From: a virus
Direction: 5' to 3' (one strand)
Length of the DNA: 64,000 bases
IMG/VR virus record: IMGVR_UViG_3300027741_000023
Coordinates: 93,084-157,083 of that record
Below the pieces are notes generated by a model that was not told the origin of the DNA, searched no databases, and was given only the letters and a program-made list of their open reading frames with translations. The position numbers and the translations under genes were made by a program. Shown piece by piece: positions 32,433 to 40,867 of the stretch (its first letter is position 1; each line of letters begins with the position of its first letter).

Positions 32433-32599
32433 TTACACTATTCATCTGGACCGTGGTTGCTATGGGTGGTGATAGACATTACCAAGCCAAAGCATACGAT
32501 TGGCGTTCCCTATCACAATTTGAGTCAGTTGCCCTTTGCGAGGAAGCTGTACGCTCCATGAACATACAGGACAGGCATCGTTGTCTGAAAACAAAATGA
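32429..32599 (+). CDS. Small possibly exported protein
   Basis: 56 aa (MITLFIWTVVAMGGDRHYQA...). Hydrophobic start, then 'YDWRSLSQFESVALCEEAVR' and 'HRCLKTK', with two Cys; resembles short phage proteins with a signal-like N terminus. ATGA overlaps on both sides. Confidence 0.5.
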   Translation: MITLFIWTVVAMGGDRHYQAKAYDWRSLSQFESVALCEEAVRSMNIQDRHRCLKTK

Positions 32600-32823
32600 A
32601 CGAACGAATTTATCTATCTCGACGCAATCTCCTGACCCTGCTGAGCAAGCTGGATCGATTTGAGCAAGGGCAAGAAACACAATGCGCTATAATCAAACAT
32701 GCCAATCCACTGGACCCATATTGCAATACCATGGATGAAGTCATGGTGATTGCAGTGCCTGATGAAAAATTTTATACCCAGCGATCGCCTGGTGTGATGC
32801 ACCCACTGGATGAACCCAAATGA
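32596..32823 (+). CDS. Small hypothetical protein beginning MNERI
   Basis: 75 aa from the ATG at 32596; the frame extends to 32536 but that overlaps the previous gene more. Shares the ATGAACGAACGAATT start with 32820, 33205 and 49082 but its body ('LLTLLSKLDRFEQGQETQCA') differs, so the start was apparently duplicated onto another reading frame. Unknown function. Confidence 0.55.
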   Translation: MNERIYLSRRNLLTLLSKLDRFEQGQETQCAIIKHANPLDPYCNTMDEVMVIAVPDEKFYTQRSPGVMHPLDEPK

Positions 32824-33086
32824 ACGAACGAATTAAAACACTAGCCAAGGTCTTTGGCTACGATGAAATTAGCCAATGCATATTCATAATGATGGGATTT
32901 GATATGGAAAAGTTCGCCCAGTTGATTGTGCGAGAATGTATTCAAGTTAGTGAAGCACACGCCAAGAACATTGAATCACAATGTCAATCAACTGATTCTT
33001 ATCTTGAGGCATACGAGGACGGTATTGTCAATGGTATCTATGAGGCTACTGAGACGATTAAACAACATTTTGGAATTGAAGAATGA
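32820..33086 (+). CDS. MNERI...HFG(V/I)EE family small protein
   Basis: 88 aa. 'MNERIKTLAKVFGYDEI', 'MEKFAQLIVRECIQVSEAHA', C-terminal 'IKQHFGIEE'. One of several paralogues in the window (33205, 49082, partial at 33083 and 49360). Helical; widespread in environmental phages; function unknown. Confidence 0.65.
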   Translation: MNERIKTLAKVFGYDEISQCIFIMMGFDMEKFAQLIVRECIQVSEAHAKNIESQCQSTDSYLEAYEDGIVNGIYEATETIKQHFGIEE

Positions 33087-33208
33087 TTCCATGGTATAAA
33101 AAACTTGTGTATATTCTTATAGCACCGTTTGTCATTGGTGCTTGGTGTGTTATGAATCCCCGTAAAGTATGGGAACAGGCTAAAAAAGATTTCGGAGTTG
33201 AAGAATGA
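33083..33208 (+). CDS. Single-membrane-segment mini-protein with FGVEE tail
   Basis: 41 aa: 'MIPWYKKLVYILIAPFVIGA' 'WCVMNPRKVWEQAKKDFGVE' E. A membrane segment fused to the C-terminal K-K-x-F-G-V-E-E tag of the neighbouring family. Starts and ends in ATGA overlaps. Looks like a recombination product that is still translated. Confidence 0.55.
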   Translation: MIPWYKKLVYILIAPFVIGAWCVMNPRKVWEQAKKDFGVEE

Positions 33209-33441
33209 ACGAACGAATCCAAGAACTTGCTGAACAGGCTGGAATAACTGTTGACAAACTCGGATGTGTAGATGCCGATGATTGGGTTGGATATCCCGAA
33301 CTGAAAAAGTTCGCCGAGTTAATTGTGCGGGAATGTGTTAAAGTCTGTGCTGACAGAGGAACACATCACGATGGATTATATAGTGCTTGGGCAGATGATT
33401 GTTCTAAGCGGATAGGAAAACATTTTGGAGTTGAAGAATGA
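33205..33441 (+). CDS. MNERI...HFGVEE family small protein
   Basis: 78 aa: 'MNERIQELAEQAGITVDKLG', 'LKKFAELIVRECVKVCADRG', 'KRIGKHFGVEE'. Complete family member with central F-A-E-L-I-V-R-E-C. Operon of ATGA overlaps. Confidence 0.65.
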   Translation: MNERIQELAEQAGITVDKLGCVDADDWVGYPELKKFAELIVRECVKVCADRGTHHDGLYSAWADDCSKRIGKHFGVEE

Positions 33442-33656
33442 GAAAAATTGAATTGGATGGCGAAATTGCAGACAGCATTGCTTTGGCAGTTCTCAAAGAA
33501 CAACGTGCGTATCTCAAAAAAGAACTAGCACAATGGAAAAAGAATCCCAAGTCAGATGCCAATCCCACTGGCCATTGGCTACATCCTGACGACGTGGTCA
33601 ACAACGCTCAACTGATTGCTGCCCTGGACACAATCATTGCATACTTTGGAGGTTAA
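33438..33656 (+). CDS. Small conserved phage protein
   Basis: 72 aa. 'AVLKEQRAYLKKELAQWKKN', 'GHWLHPDDVVNNAQLIAALD', 'TIIAYFGG'. A predicted helical hairpin; pattern is common among short T4-like phage proteins. Function unknown. Confidence 0.65.
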   Translation: MRKIELDGEIADSIALAVLKEQRAYLKKELAQWKKNPKSDANPTGHWLHPDDVVNNAQLIAALDTIIAYFGG

Positions 33657-33657
33657 C

Positions 33658-33801
33658 ATGACCACAGACACTCGCGAAACTGTTGAAATTGACATTGAAC
33701 CTGAACTGTTGTACCAGATCATGCTGCTGGCACATGAACAAGATATCACACTAAATCAAATGATTGAACGTATCCTGCGTGAATATATTGATCAAATTTG
33801 A
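33658..33801 (+). CDS. Ribbon-helix-helix-like small protein
   Basis: 47 aa from ATG 33658 (GGAGG site; frame opens at 33616). 'RETVEIDIEPELLYQIMLLA' strand-helix then 'DITLNQMIERILREYIDQI' helix, the Arc/MetJ-type ribbon-helix-helix order. Probable DNA-binding regulator. Confidence 0.65.
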   Translation: MTTDTRETVEIDIEPELLYQIMLLAHEQDITLNQMIERILREYIDQI

Positions 33802-33849
33802 ATTGCCGATGCATGATGCTTGCCTGGATGCCATATCAGATTTGCAACA

Positions 33850-35445
33850 TTAACGACGTTCGCGTCCTAGCGTGGCGCGATCCATTCTGGGTTCGCGACT
33901 GGTTCTAGCTGCTCTTGCCCCCGGGCCAGCCAATCGAGGTTTTTCAAGTTCGGCATCCAGATCGGCTGCACTCACAGCAGCAGGTGCTTGATCACCTAGA
34001 TCATCCACAGGATCCATAGGGTTTACATCTTTTTCGGTGGCCCCATTCTTCATGATGGTAAAGGTAAAGTTGCCTTTGCCGCCGGTAGAATAATATACCT
34101 TGCTGGCATCCAAGTACACACCACTGACTGTGTCACTGGGATATTTTGCTTCCAGCTTGCTGATGGTGATGGTTTTGTCAGTGTGCGAAGTATAAGTGTA
34201 CATCTGCACCAAGGCAGCATTGTTTAGGATTTCTGAAGCTGCCTTACCAAAGTTGGTGTTCTTGTTTACATAGTCAGCCACATTGTAGGCTATGCTGGCA
34301 GTCATGTGTTCCAGTGGAATCACCCGTTTGGGGTCAGAACTCTTGCGTCGATTGTACAGTTCTTCCAAGTGAGGACTCAGGATACCTGCACCAACGATTT
34401 GGTCAGTTGGTCCCAGTTGTTTGAGTTGTGGTATCTGTGCAGCTTCTTCAGGAGAGATGATGCCATATTTTACACCCAGAGTCAGCGGTGCACCAAAGTG
34501 TCCGTCCTGCTGGATGATGTTTAACAGTTCTATGGCATCTTTATGTGTGGTCAATAACTTTTGACCTTTGGGGGTGACAGATAGTTCATTCACTGACTTT
34601 AACAAATTTGTGACTGAAGCACTAGCACCATCTTTGCCCTTGCTACTGAGTTTGATTTGCTTGCCTTCGGGATTTACCAACAAGCTGTCGTACAACCCTC
34701 CAATGGTATTGCTGTTGAAGCTGATGGTACATTCGCCATAGCCACCTTCACCAAAGAATATGTCAGCAGCTTCTTCTGCATTGCCGCCCACTCGTTTGCC
34801 TGTCACCAGTGCAATGGGTTGCAGCACTTCTGCAAAGTAATCACGGAAAGCATCAGGGTTCATGTTGCCACGCGGTACTGTGCATGGGATATCAGAATTG
34901 ATAAAGATCTCAAGTGCGTTGGCTTCGTCGCTATCGGCACCAAAGTGTTGTTGAGCCTGTGATAGTATAGAGTCGGGAGTATTGTCCTGGAACTGTGTTA
35001 GCCATTCGCTGGGTTTGAGACCGGAGTTTTCTTTTTGCCCGACTCGACTTTGATATTTAAAATCACCAGGAATCTCATCGTGTGCAAATTTGTTCTGTGT
35101 GCGATTTGCACTGGTTGCACCAGCCCATCGACCCAAGTAATAAGGAGTACCATCCTCTCCAGTGAATGTGGCTATGCTGAACGCACCTGCACTTTTGTTA
35201 GGTGTGTTGACCCAATGTATTTGAGTAGCAGGTACGTTCTTATCGGCCAACATGGCATCTACACCAGCTTGCAGTTCGTCAGGGGTACCAAAACGCCCTG
35301 AGTTGGGATAGAATTCTAAATTTTGAAAGGTAACAATGTCACCCACTGCATTCTTGAATTTTTCTCCAGGTTTGCGATTGGCCAGGCCCACACCTTCTGC
35401 AAGTGGTAATGCCACTCTGTCTAATAGGTCTAATAAATCTCTCAT
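33850..35445 (-). CDS. Large conserved phage protein of unknown function
   Basis: 531 aa, minus strand, no ribosome site but TAAATAC at 35449-35455 just upstream of the ATG. N-terminal domain about 1-130 ('EKFKNAVGDIVTFQNLEFYP', 'SAGAFSIATFTGEDGTPYYL'), central domain with 'ECTISFNSNTIGGLYDSLLV' and 'EGKQIKLSSKGKDGASASVT', which has the spaced Glu/Asp...K-x-S-x-K look of a nuclease-like core, helical region, and a Pro/Arg-rich disordered tail ending RATLGRERR. Nuclease or virion-internal protein are both possible; no firm family. Confidence 0.6.
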   Translation of the reverse strand: MRDLLDLLDRVALPLAEGVGLANRKPGEKFKNAVGDIVTFQNLEFYPNSGRFGTPDELQAGVDAMLADKNVPATQIHWVNTPNKSAGAFSIATFTGEDGTPYYLGRWAGATSANRTQNKFAHDEIPGDFKYQSRVGQKENSGLKPSEWLTQFQDNTPDSILSQAQQHFGADSDEANALEIFINSDIPCTVPRGNMNPDAFRDYFAEVLQPIALVTGKRVGGNAEEAADIFFGEGGYGECTISFNSNTIGGLYDSLLVNPEGKQIKLSSKGKDGASASVTNLLKSVNELSVTPKGQKLLTTHKDAIELLNIIQQDGHFGAPLTLGVKYGIISPEEAAQIPQLKQLGPTDQIVGAGILSPHLEELYNRRKSSDPKRVIPLEHMTASIAYNVADYVNKNTNFGKAASEILNNAALVQMYTYTSHTDKTITISKLEAKYPSDTVSGVYLDASKVYYSTGGKGNFTFTIMKNGATEKDVNPMDPVDDLGDQAPAAVSAADLDAELEKPRLAGPGARAARTSREPRMDRATLGRERR

Positions 35446-35448
35446 GCA

Positions 35449-35455
35449 GTATTTA
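35449..35455 (-). promoter_or_regulatory. TAAATAC element before the large minus-strand gene
   Basis: CTAAATACTGCATG on the minus strand; the element ends 3 bases before the start codon, as at 25411 and 4328. Confidence 0.4.
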
Positions 35456-35474
35456 GTGAAACATAAGTATTAAG

Positions 35475-36521
35475 ATGACAGAATTCATCTTAGTTAATAC
35501 TTCGGGTGATTGCTGGAACAATCCAGAAGAATTTCAACAAAAATTAAACCAACACCCACTGGGCAAACCTTTAATTTTATACATGCGTCACGAAGGCCCT
35601 AGTTTGGAATTGTTGGGCGTTACCACGGTGATAAATGATTGGCTCAGAAATACAAAACAGTCACCTGATACTGTGCAGTTGTTGAGTTGGAGTAATCCTG
35701 TTGAATTTGTACCATATCAACGTGTAAAATACAGCAAGATGAGTCATTTTTTTCGTATGGTCCGAGAATATTGGCAACACACGGAACCTACATTAGAACA
35801 ACAATTACAATACCAACAACCATTTGGAATATTCATTGGGCGATTGACCATGAGCCGAGCTGCAATACTTTATAAATTAATGTCTGCAAATACTGATTCT
35901 ATCAGCGGGCAAATTTTTGCCAGCCTTATGCAACACACACACCCCTTTCCATGGAAGTGTCTAGACAGAGGCACATACGATCTTGAAGATATATCTATCT
36001 GGTTACCGTCTGACGAACAAGTGGCCATGTTTGATTGGTTTAACAGCAGTCCTATATCTAGTGTGGATTCTAAATCAGTAGTAGATCAATATGATAATCC
36101 AACGTCCTGGATAAGCACCAATACCAGTATATTACAACATTACAATCGATTTGCTGTGGAAATTGTATGTGAGACTTGTACATTAGGCAATACTTTTTTC
36201 CCCACAGAAAAAACTACCCGTCCACTCATGGCTGCTAAACCTATCCTGGTGTACGGGCCACAATATTATCTTGCAAGATTACGCAGTATGGGATTTCGTA
36301 CCTACAGTGAACTCTGGGACGAAAGTTATGATCTATATCAAGGGCCAGCACGTTGGAATCTCATGCGTGACAGTATGAATAGACTATTAGATTGCAGCCG
36401 CAGCGACCAACATGAAGTTTTAACACAAGCTCATGAAATTGCCATGCACAATAGACAACATCTTTCAAAAATTTGCAATTACCAAGTTGATTTAACAACA
36501 CATGATTATACAAAAATTTGA
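35475..36521 (+). CDS. Glycosyltransferase-like protein, paralogue C
   Basis: 348 aa. C-terminal family pattern: 'FAVEIVCETCTLGNTFFPTE' 'KTTRPLMAAKPILVYGPQYY' 'LARLRSMGFRTYSELWDESY' D. N-terminal half is unrelated to A and B by eye. Overlaps paralogue D by 20 bases, so C and D form a pair that leads into clpP. Confidence 0.65.
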   Translation: MTEFILVNTSGDCWNNPEEFQQKLNQHPLGKPLILYMRHEGPSLELLGVTTVINDWLRNTKQSPDTVQLLSWSNPVEFVPYQRVKYSKMSHFFRMVREYWQHTEPTLEQQLQYQQPFGIFIGRLTMSRAAILYKLMSANTDSISGQIFASLMQHTHPFPWKCLDRGTYDLEDISIWLPSDEQVAMFDWFNSSPISSVDSKSVVDQYDNPTSWISTNTSILQHYNRFAVEIVCETCTLGNTFFPTEKTTRPLMAAKPILVYGPQYYLARLRSMGFRTYSELWDESYDLYQGPARWNLMRDSMNRLLDCSRSDQHEVLTQAHEIAMHNRQHLSKICNYQVDLTTHDYTKI

Positions 36522-37491
36522 CAATGGATGGGGTAATCATTTGCCTCTTAAAAAATTTGAACAACACTTAGTTGATACTTTATTACGGCATATTGCAATA
36601 GATCAGAGTCGAACCGTGGTAATAAATTCAGTTTGGTATTTTAATGAATATCATCAGCAAGTGTTGACTTGGCTAAGAAATAATCCTGTAGATAGAATTG
36701 TACTGGTAGCTATGCTAGATCAAGCTATACCTCAACCTTTGCAGTATAGTGAGTTTGACTGTGAAATCTTAACAGTAGGCTATTATCCCGGTGACCACTT
36801 TGTGGATGCTTGGGCAGTATATATAAATGAATTTTTGGAAGTCCCAAATCAGGATTTGTTAATGGATTCATCCAAAATAGACACTGCTTACATGTGTTTG
36901 AATCGAAAACCGCATTTGCATCGACAACATTTATATCAGCAGCTGAACAATCTCAATCTATTAGATTGTGGAATTGTGAGTATGGGTGGAGTTGGCCAAG
37001 CAGTTAGGTCGTTAACAATCGATCGTGAACATGACAATTTGGCACCAAATGCTGGTCCTGAACTCAATGGTATACCCAATGATATAGTAAGCCTAGGGCA
37101 TATGTCAAATTGGAATTGTCATTTTGTTAATATTGTTACTGAAACAATTTATGACATAAATCAGGCTGGGTTTGTGTCAGAAAAAATTTACAAACCCATA
37201 GTAGGATGCAGACCATTTTTGGTGTATGATACCGATGGTGGTACACGTTGGTTACAAGATCGTGGGTTTGAACCTTATGTGACTGATTTCTTAGACTTAA
37301 CTGATCTTGATTTATCACTACCAGAAAATTTGCCCACATTTTTAGCAGTGCTATGTGAGCAAACTCCTAAATATTGGCAAGCCAAATATCTTGCATTATC
37401 AGACAAAATACTATACAATAAACATCATTTCACTGGTTATGTCAACAATCAGTGGAAAAAAATTAAACAAGGAATCATATGTCAAATTTAG
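36502..37491 (+). CDS. Glycosyltransferase-like protein, paralogue D
   Basis: 329 aa. '[20 protein letters not shown]' '[20 protein letters not shown]' then '[10 protein letters not shown]'; the DESYD motif is degenerate ('[11 protein letters not shown]'), so this is the most divergent of the four. Overlaps clpP start by 13 bases. Possible loss of one substrate contact. Confidence 0.62.
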   Translation: MIIQKFDNGWGNHLPLKKFEQHLVDTLLRHIAIDQSRTVVINSVWYFNEYHQQVLTWLRNNPVDRIVLVAMLDQAIPQPLQYSEFDCEILTVGYYPGDHFVDAWAVYINEFLEVPNQDLLMDSSKIDTAYMCLNRKPHLHRQHLYQQLNNLNLLDCGIVSMGGVGQAVRSLTIDREHDNLAPNAGPELNGIPNDIVSLGHMSNWNCHFVNIVTETIYDINQAGFVSEKIYKPIVGCRPFLVYDTDGGTRWLQDRGFEPYVTDFLDLTDLDLSLPENLPTFLAVLCEQTPKYWQAKYLALSDKILYNKHHFTGYVNNQWKKIKQGIICQI

Positions 37492-38063
37492 TACCCATCG
37501 TTCTTGAACACACTTCCAAAGGTGAACGCAGTTATGATATCTACAGCCGATTGCTACGTGATCGTGTGGTCATGCTGGACGGAGAAGTCAACGGACACAG
37601 CTCAAGTCTAATCTGTGCGCAGTTATTGTTTCTTGAAGCAGACAATCCGGACAAAGACATCAGCTTGTATATCAACAGTCCCGGCGGATCAGTCACAGCA
37701 GGGATGGCCATTTATGACACCATGCAGTTTATCAAACCAGACGTTGCAACCATTGTGATGGGCCAAGGCGCCAGCATGGGATCGTTGTTGGCATCAGCAG
37801 GAGCAGCAGGCAAACGATTTATCCTGCCCAACGCACGACACATGATTCATCAACCGTTGGGTGGTGCGTCGGGGCAGGCCACCGATGTAGAAATCCAAGC
37901 ACGTGAATTGTTACGTTGGAAAAAAGTTCTTACAGACATCTATGTCACACACACCGGTCAATCTTATGACAAGTTACGGGCTGATATGGAGCGTGATAAC
38001 TTTATGACTGCGGATGAAGCAGTGCTGTATGGTCTGGCTGACAAAGTAATAACACATCGCTGA
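37479..38063 (+). CDS. clpP: ATP-dependent Clp protease proteolytic subunit ClpP
   Basis: 194 aa, serine peptidase that forms the ClpXP chamber. Catalytic triad present: Ser in '[15 protein letters not shown]', His in '[11 protein letters not shown]', Asp in '[12 protein letters not shown]'. '[20 protein letters not shown]' is the oxyanion segment. Lacks a long propeptide, as in many phage ClpPs. AAGGAA site within the preceding gene. Partner ClpX is 20 kb away in the same window and keeps its ClpP-docking IGF loop. Confidence 0.97.
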   Translation: MSNLVPIVLEHTSKGERSYDIYSRLLRDRVVMLDGEVNGHSSSLICAQLLFLEADNPDKDISLYINSPGGSVTAGMAIYDTMQFIKPDVATIVMGQGASMGSLLASAGAAGKRFILPNARHMIHQPLGGASGQATDVEIQARELLRWKKVLTDIYVTHTGQSYDKLRADMERDNFMTADEAVLYGLADKVITHR

Positions 38064-39172
38064 TGTTTTTTAGTATAGGCCCCAATTTGGATTCACGTTT
38101 TCCAAACAATCAACAAGTTGGAAAGCTGTGGGTCAATTATGACCATGGGTGGCAACAGCCTGCACACAATACTTTTTACAAAGGATATCCTGAAAACTAT
38201 TGTGAAATATCAACACATGCTCAATATATTGAGATCAATCACAACAAACATCGTAGTTTTCCGTTATGGTATTCAGACAATTTTGTGACCAATCTACCAG
38301 GGCAGCTGACTTTGCAGTCAGCCTGGATAGATGATCATGTGACCATTGGTACCAATGGTCAGGTGTCTACTAGTAAAATTTCAATAGATCTTTCTGTAAA
38401 TCCAATTTCATTGTCCAGTGATCAAGCTGTACAACAAATAAAAGAACAATTGGATACATCAGTGCAGCAGTTAAAAGAATATAACCCAGAAAATTTGAAA
38501 TTATTTTGCAGTGGTGGAATTGATACTTTTTTACTGTATTCACTATTGTCTTTTCATCAGATGCCATTTGACCTTGTGCAAGATGAATACTTTGTGATGG
38601 ATCTGTTTACACATGCCAATCAGCAGGCATTGAACTCATTTTGGGGATACAAACAAATACACCATTGGCCTACATTTACCTGGTTAGCCACTGGCAGTTG
38701 TGGTGATGAATATCTACTCAGAGGCCCGGCAATAATAGCCATGTTAACAGCTTGGCACAATATTGATTTTAGACAGCTACTTGATAAGTCCACGGACAAA
38801 TACCATTATTATCACTTTTCTAAATATAATAAACTATGGCAAGATTCCTGGAATTCACGACATCAATTGCGTGAACAATATCCCACACTTGAACTATTGA
38901 ATCAACAGATATTAAATATATTATTAAACGATCATCAACATTGGCACCTTGGAAAAACCATCACCTGGACACCATTTAACAACATTGAGATAGCTAAGAT
39001 TTTACTTCGCTGCGATATTGATGATCTTATGCTGCAATTCACCGATGGCGCATTAAGCAAGCAATTGATAATTGATTATGCGCCTAATGTGTTAAAATTT
39101 GTAAGTAACTATAAAAGTTATAACGATAAGGAAAAATTGCCTGATTTCTTTGCCTGGCATACTAAATTTTAA
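38063..39172 (+). CDS. Asparagine-synthetase-like PP-loop protein
   Basis: 369 aa. Residues about 148-165 'NLKLFCSGGIDTFLLYSLLS' form the S-G-G-x-D-(T/S) PP-loop for ATP; 'LATGSCGDEYLLRGPAII' matches the G-x-G-x-D-E-x-F-x-G motif of the asparagine synthetase C-terminal domain. No N-terminal Cys2 glutaminase domain, so an external amine or a different nucleophile would be used. Such proteins can form amides or modify nucleobases/peptides; substrate unknown. TGATG overlap with clpP. Confidence 0.75.
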   Translation: MFFSIGPNLDSRFPNNQQVGKLWVNYDHGWQQPAHNTFYKGYPENYCEISTHAQYIEINHNKHRSFPLWYSDNFVTNLPGQLTLQSAWIDDHVTIGTNGQVSTSKISIDLSVNPISLSSDQAVQQIKEQLDTSVQQLKEYNPENLKLFCSGGIDTFLLYSLLSFHQMPFDLVQDEYFVMDLFTHANQQALNSFWGYKQIHHWPTFTWLATGSCGDEYLLRGPAIIAMLTAWHNIDFRQLLDKSTDKYHYYHFSKYNKLWQDSWNSRHQLREQYPTLELLNQQILNILLNDHQHWHLGKTITWTPFNNIEIAKILLRCDIDDLMLQFTDGALSKQLIIDYAPNVLKFVSNYKSYNDKEKLPDFFAWHTKF

Positions 39173-39174
39173 TA

Positions 39175-39276
39175 ATGAGCAACCGCGTACCATTTTGCGC
39201 TGTGTCTGATTCAGAAGAATTTTTAGTTAGTAGCAACAAATTTAGAAATTGTTGTAAAAAAACCACAACTTTTTGA
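39175..39276 (+). CDS. Very small possible ORF
   Basis: 33 codons (MSNRVPFCAVSDSEEFLVSS...CCKKTTTF), directly after the PP-loop gene stop. Cys-containing, no ribosome site. It is the only frame in a 160-base gap and may not be expressed. Confidence 0.25.
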   Translation: MSNRVPFCAVSDSEEFLVSSNKFRNCCKKTTTF

Positions 39277-39305
39277 TTGACCAAAAAGCCAAAATCCACT
39301 ATAAT
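39277..39305 (+). promoter_or_regulatory. TTGACC-family promoter
   Basis: TTGACC (39277-39282), 17-base spacer, TATAAT (39300-39305) followed by ATACACATAC. Confidence 0.88.
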
Positions 39306-39335
39306 ATACACATACGCAGCAAAAAGGAGTTCTAA

Positions 39336-39608
39336 ATGGATATCAAAGCAATCAACACCGCAATCCTGCAAGGCAACTTTACCAACGATCAACTGACCAG
39401 CATTGTGGATGCTGTGAAATATGCTCGTGCTCGACTGTCGGAGCGAACCAAACGCTCCTTGAAGTTGGGAGACCAGGTGTCGTTTGACAGTACCAAGCTG
39501 GGTCGTGGTGTCACAGGCATCGTGCAGAAAATAGCCATCAAGTACGTGACAGTGAAGACTGCGCAAGGCTTGTGGAAAGTACCAGCCGGTATGTTGACTG
39601 CCGCTTAA
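39336..39608 (+). CDS. Conserved phage protein with KOW-like C terminus
   Basis: 90 aa, AAGGAG site. Helical N half ('QLTSIVDAVKYARARLSERT') and a small beta-barrel 'LKLGDQVSFDSTKLGRGVTG' 'IVQKIAIKYVTVKTAQGLWK' V with KOW-like G-x2-G-x-V turns. Common in T4-like phages; probably binds nucleic acid. First gene after a strong promoter. Confidence 0.72.
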   Translation: MDIKAINTAILQGNFTNDQLTSIVDAVKYARARLSERTKRSLKLGDQVSFDSTKLGRGVTGIVQKIAIKYVTVKTAQGLWKVPAGMLTAA

Positions 39609-39633
39609 TTCTTTAAACTCTGAGGAAAATATC

Positions 39634-39852
39634 ATGAAAGCAGTTATCCTAGCACTGGGCGCCATCCTGGCAGGCATCGCCACCCTACTGTTCTTATCCT
39701 TTGTGCTATCCTGGCCTGTGATGATGCTGTGGAACGGTTGCTTGGTTGGTGCCATTGACGGTGTTCAAGAGATTGGTTGGCTCCAGGCCTGGGGACTACA
39801 GTTCCTGTTCAATCTCTTGTTCAAAACTTCTATCACTACCAAGAAAGATTGA
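39634..39852 (+). CDS. Small membrane protein
   Basis: 72 aa with two hydrophobic stretches ('ILALGAILAGIATLLFLSFV', 'WLQAWGLQFLFNLLF') and a basic tail. TGAGGAAA ribosome site. Function unknown; stop nearly abuts the next start. Confidence 0.65.
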   Translation: MKAVILALGAILAGIATLLFLSFVLSWPVMMLWNGCLVGAIDGVQEIGWLQAWGLQFLFNLLFKTSITTKKD

Positions 39853-39853
39853 T

Positions 39854-40021
39854 ATGAATCAGTCATTCCGCAATTGGTTGACTGAGTTATGGCGCGAGAA
39901 CTGTGAAGAGCTGGAAGGATACGGCCAGCCTCGTTACACACTTGCTGAATACTTTGGTCGATACAAATGGTGGCTCAAGCGTGAATATCAATATCGACGT
40001 GGTGCTCGTCGACCGAGCTAA
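39854..40021 (+). CDS. Small basic/aromatic protein
   Basis: 55 aa from ATG 39854. 'NWLTELWRENCEELEGYGQP', 'YKWWLKREYQYRRGARRPS'. Trp/Arg-rich; may bind nucleic acid. Operon member. Confidence 0.6.
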   Translation: MNQSFRNWLTELWRENCEELEGYGQPRYTLAEYFGRYKWWLKREYQYRRGARRPS

Positions 40022-40030
40022 GGAACAACA

Positions 40031-40378
40031 ATGAAATGGTTTGCTGAAGTCACTGAATGGAAAGGCGCTGCGCCCAACCATGTGTATCTCCTGGATGACG
40101 CCAAAAGCAAGATGTTTGCTTATGTGCCCACAGGCTCTGACCAACCAACTGTGTTCAAAGCACCCATACGCATCGATGTGCGTGGCCGCAAGTTCAAAGT
40201 CAATGCCGTGCAGTTCAACACAGAAATTGCAGTGGAACCGCCCGAAGGCCGTGTGTGGGAAGTTGCGGGCAGCAAGGGTGATGTTTACAAAGTCACAGAA
40301 GTGCGTGGTCAACTCAGTTGCACTTGCTCAGGATTTCGATTCCGTGGTGATTGCAAGCACGTGAAGAGCGTGAAATAA
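40031..40378 (+). CDS. SWIM zinc-finger protein
   Basis: 115 aa. C-terminal 'LSCTCSGFRFRGDCKHVKSV' is the C-x-C-xn-C-x-H SWIM zinc finger, used for nucleic-acid or protein binding. N-terminal 75 residues are beta-rich. AAGGAA ribosome site. Confidence 0.75.
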   Translation: MKWFAEVTEWKGAAPNHVYLLDDAKSKMFAYVPTGSDQPTVFKAPIRIDVRGRKFKVNAVQFNTEIAVEPPEGRVWEVAGSKGDVYKVTEVRGQLSCTCSGFRFRGDCKHVKSVK

Positions 40379-40421
40379 CCAATCACTTAGTTGTTCATGT
40401 GCGCCGTTTATTTTTAGATAT

Positions 40422-40443
40422 TTTGGCAAAACTCATTGCCAAA
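40422..40443. promoter_or_regulatory. Perfect dyad upstream of HTH gene promoter
   Basis: TTTGGCAA and TTGCCAAA, 8-bp perfect arms, 6 bases apart, ending 5 bases before the -35 at 40449. Operator-like. Confidence 0.45.
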
Positions 40444-40448
40444 CAGTA

Positions 40449-40477
40449 TTGCAGTAAATCAAAATATCTCTTATACT
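40449..40477 (+). promoter_or_regulatory. Promoter of the HTH gene
   Basis: TTGCAG (40449-40454), 17-base spacer, TATACT (40472-40477). Confidence 0.7.
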
Positions 40478-40521
40478 ACAATCATGCTGTGGCAACAGCA
40501 ACTTTATAGGAGATTAAAAAC

Positions 40522-40788
40522 ATGCGTATTAGCGAAAACACCAAGACACACAAATTGTTCACTGCGCTTCAAGCTGGCGAAAGCGTGAGCCCAAGCCAAG
40601 CTGAAAAGCGATTTGGCATCAAGAACATGAGTGCTGATGTGTCACGTATCCGTCAGGCAGGATATGCTGTGTATGCAAACCGTCGTACCTCAGGCAACAA
40701 TGTGGCAGTTACCGAATACCGTATTGGCAAGCCCAGCCGTGCATTGATTGCAGCCGGTTACAAGGCCATGGCACTTGGTTTGGTCTGA
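40522..40788 (+). CDS. Helix-turn-helix phage protein
   Basis: 88 aa. 'KTHKLFTALQAGESVSPSQA' 'EKRFGIKNMSADVSRIRQAG' forms a winged-helix/HTH with 'YAVYANRR...VTEYRIGKPS' as the wing. Its own promoter, nearby dyad and terminator suggest a self-regulated transcription factor. A common small DNA-binding protein of T4-like phages. Confidence 0.72.
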   Translation: MRISENTKTHKLFTALQAGESVSPSQAEKRFGIKNMSADVSRIRQAGYAVYANRRTSGNNVAVTEYRIGKPSRALIAAGYKAMALGLV

Positions 40789-40810
40789 TCCAATCCGATA
40801 GGTTGCACAC

Positions 40811-40837
40811 AAAAACCCTGCCTGGTGCAGGGTTTTT
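40811..40837 (+). terminator. Rho-independent terminator
   Basis: AAAAACCCTGC-CTGGT-GCAGGGTTTTT, 11-bp stem. Near copy of that at 7761, and directly followed by the -35 of the next promoter. Confidence 0.9.
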
Positions 40838-40838
40838 C

Positions 40839-40867
40839 TTGACCACCAATTCAAGTTCATGTATAAT
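40839..40867 (+). promoter_or_regulatory. TTGACC-family promoter
   Basis: TTGACC (40839-40844), 17-base spacer, TATAAT (40862-40867). Starts 2 bases after the terminator T-run. Confidence 0.85.

Noticed and set aside
39162-39755. 197-aa minus-strand ORF
   Set aside because: Covers the promoter, ribosome site and gene at 39336 on the plus strand; no ribosome site or family pattern.
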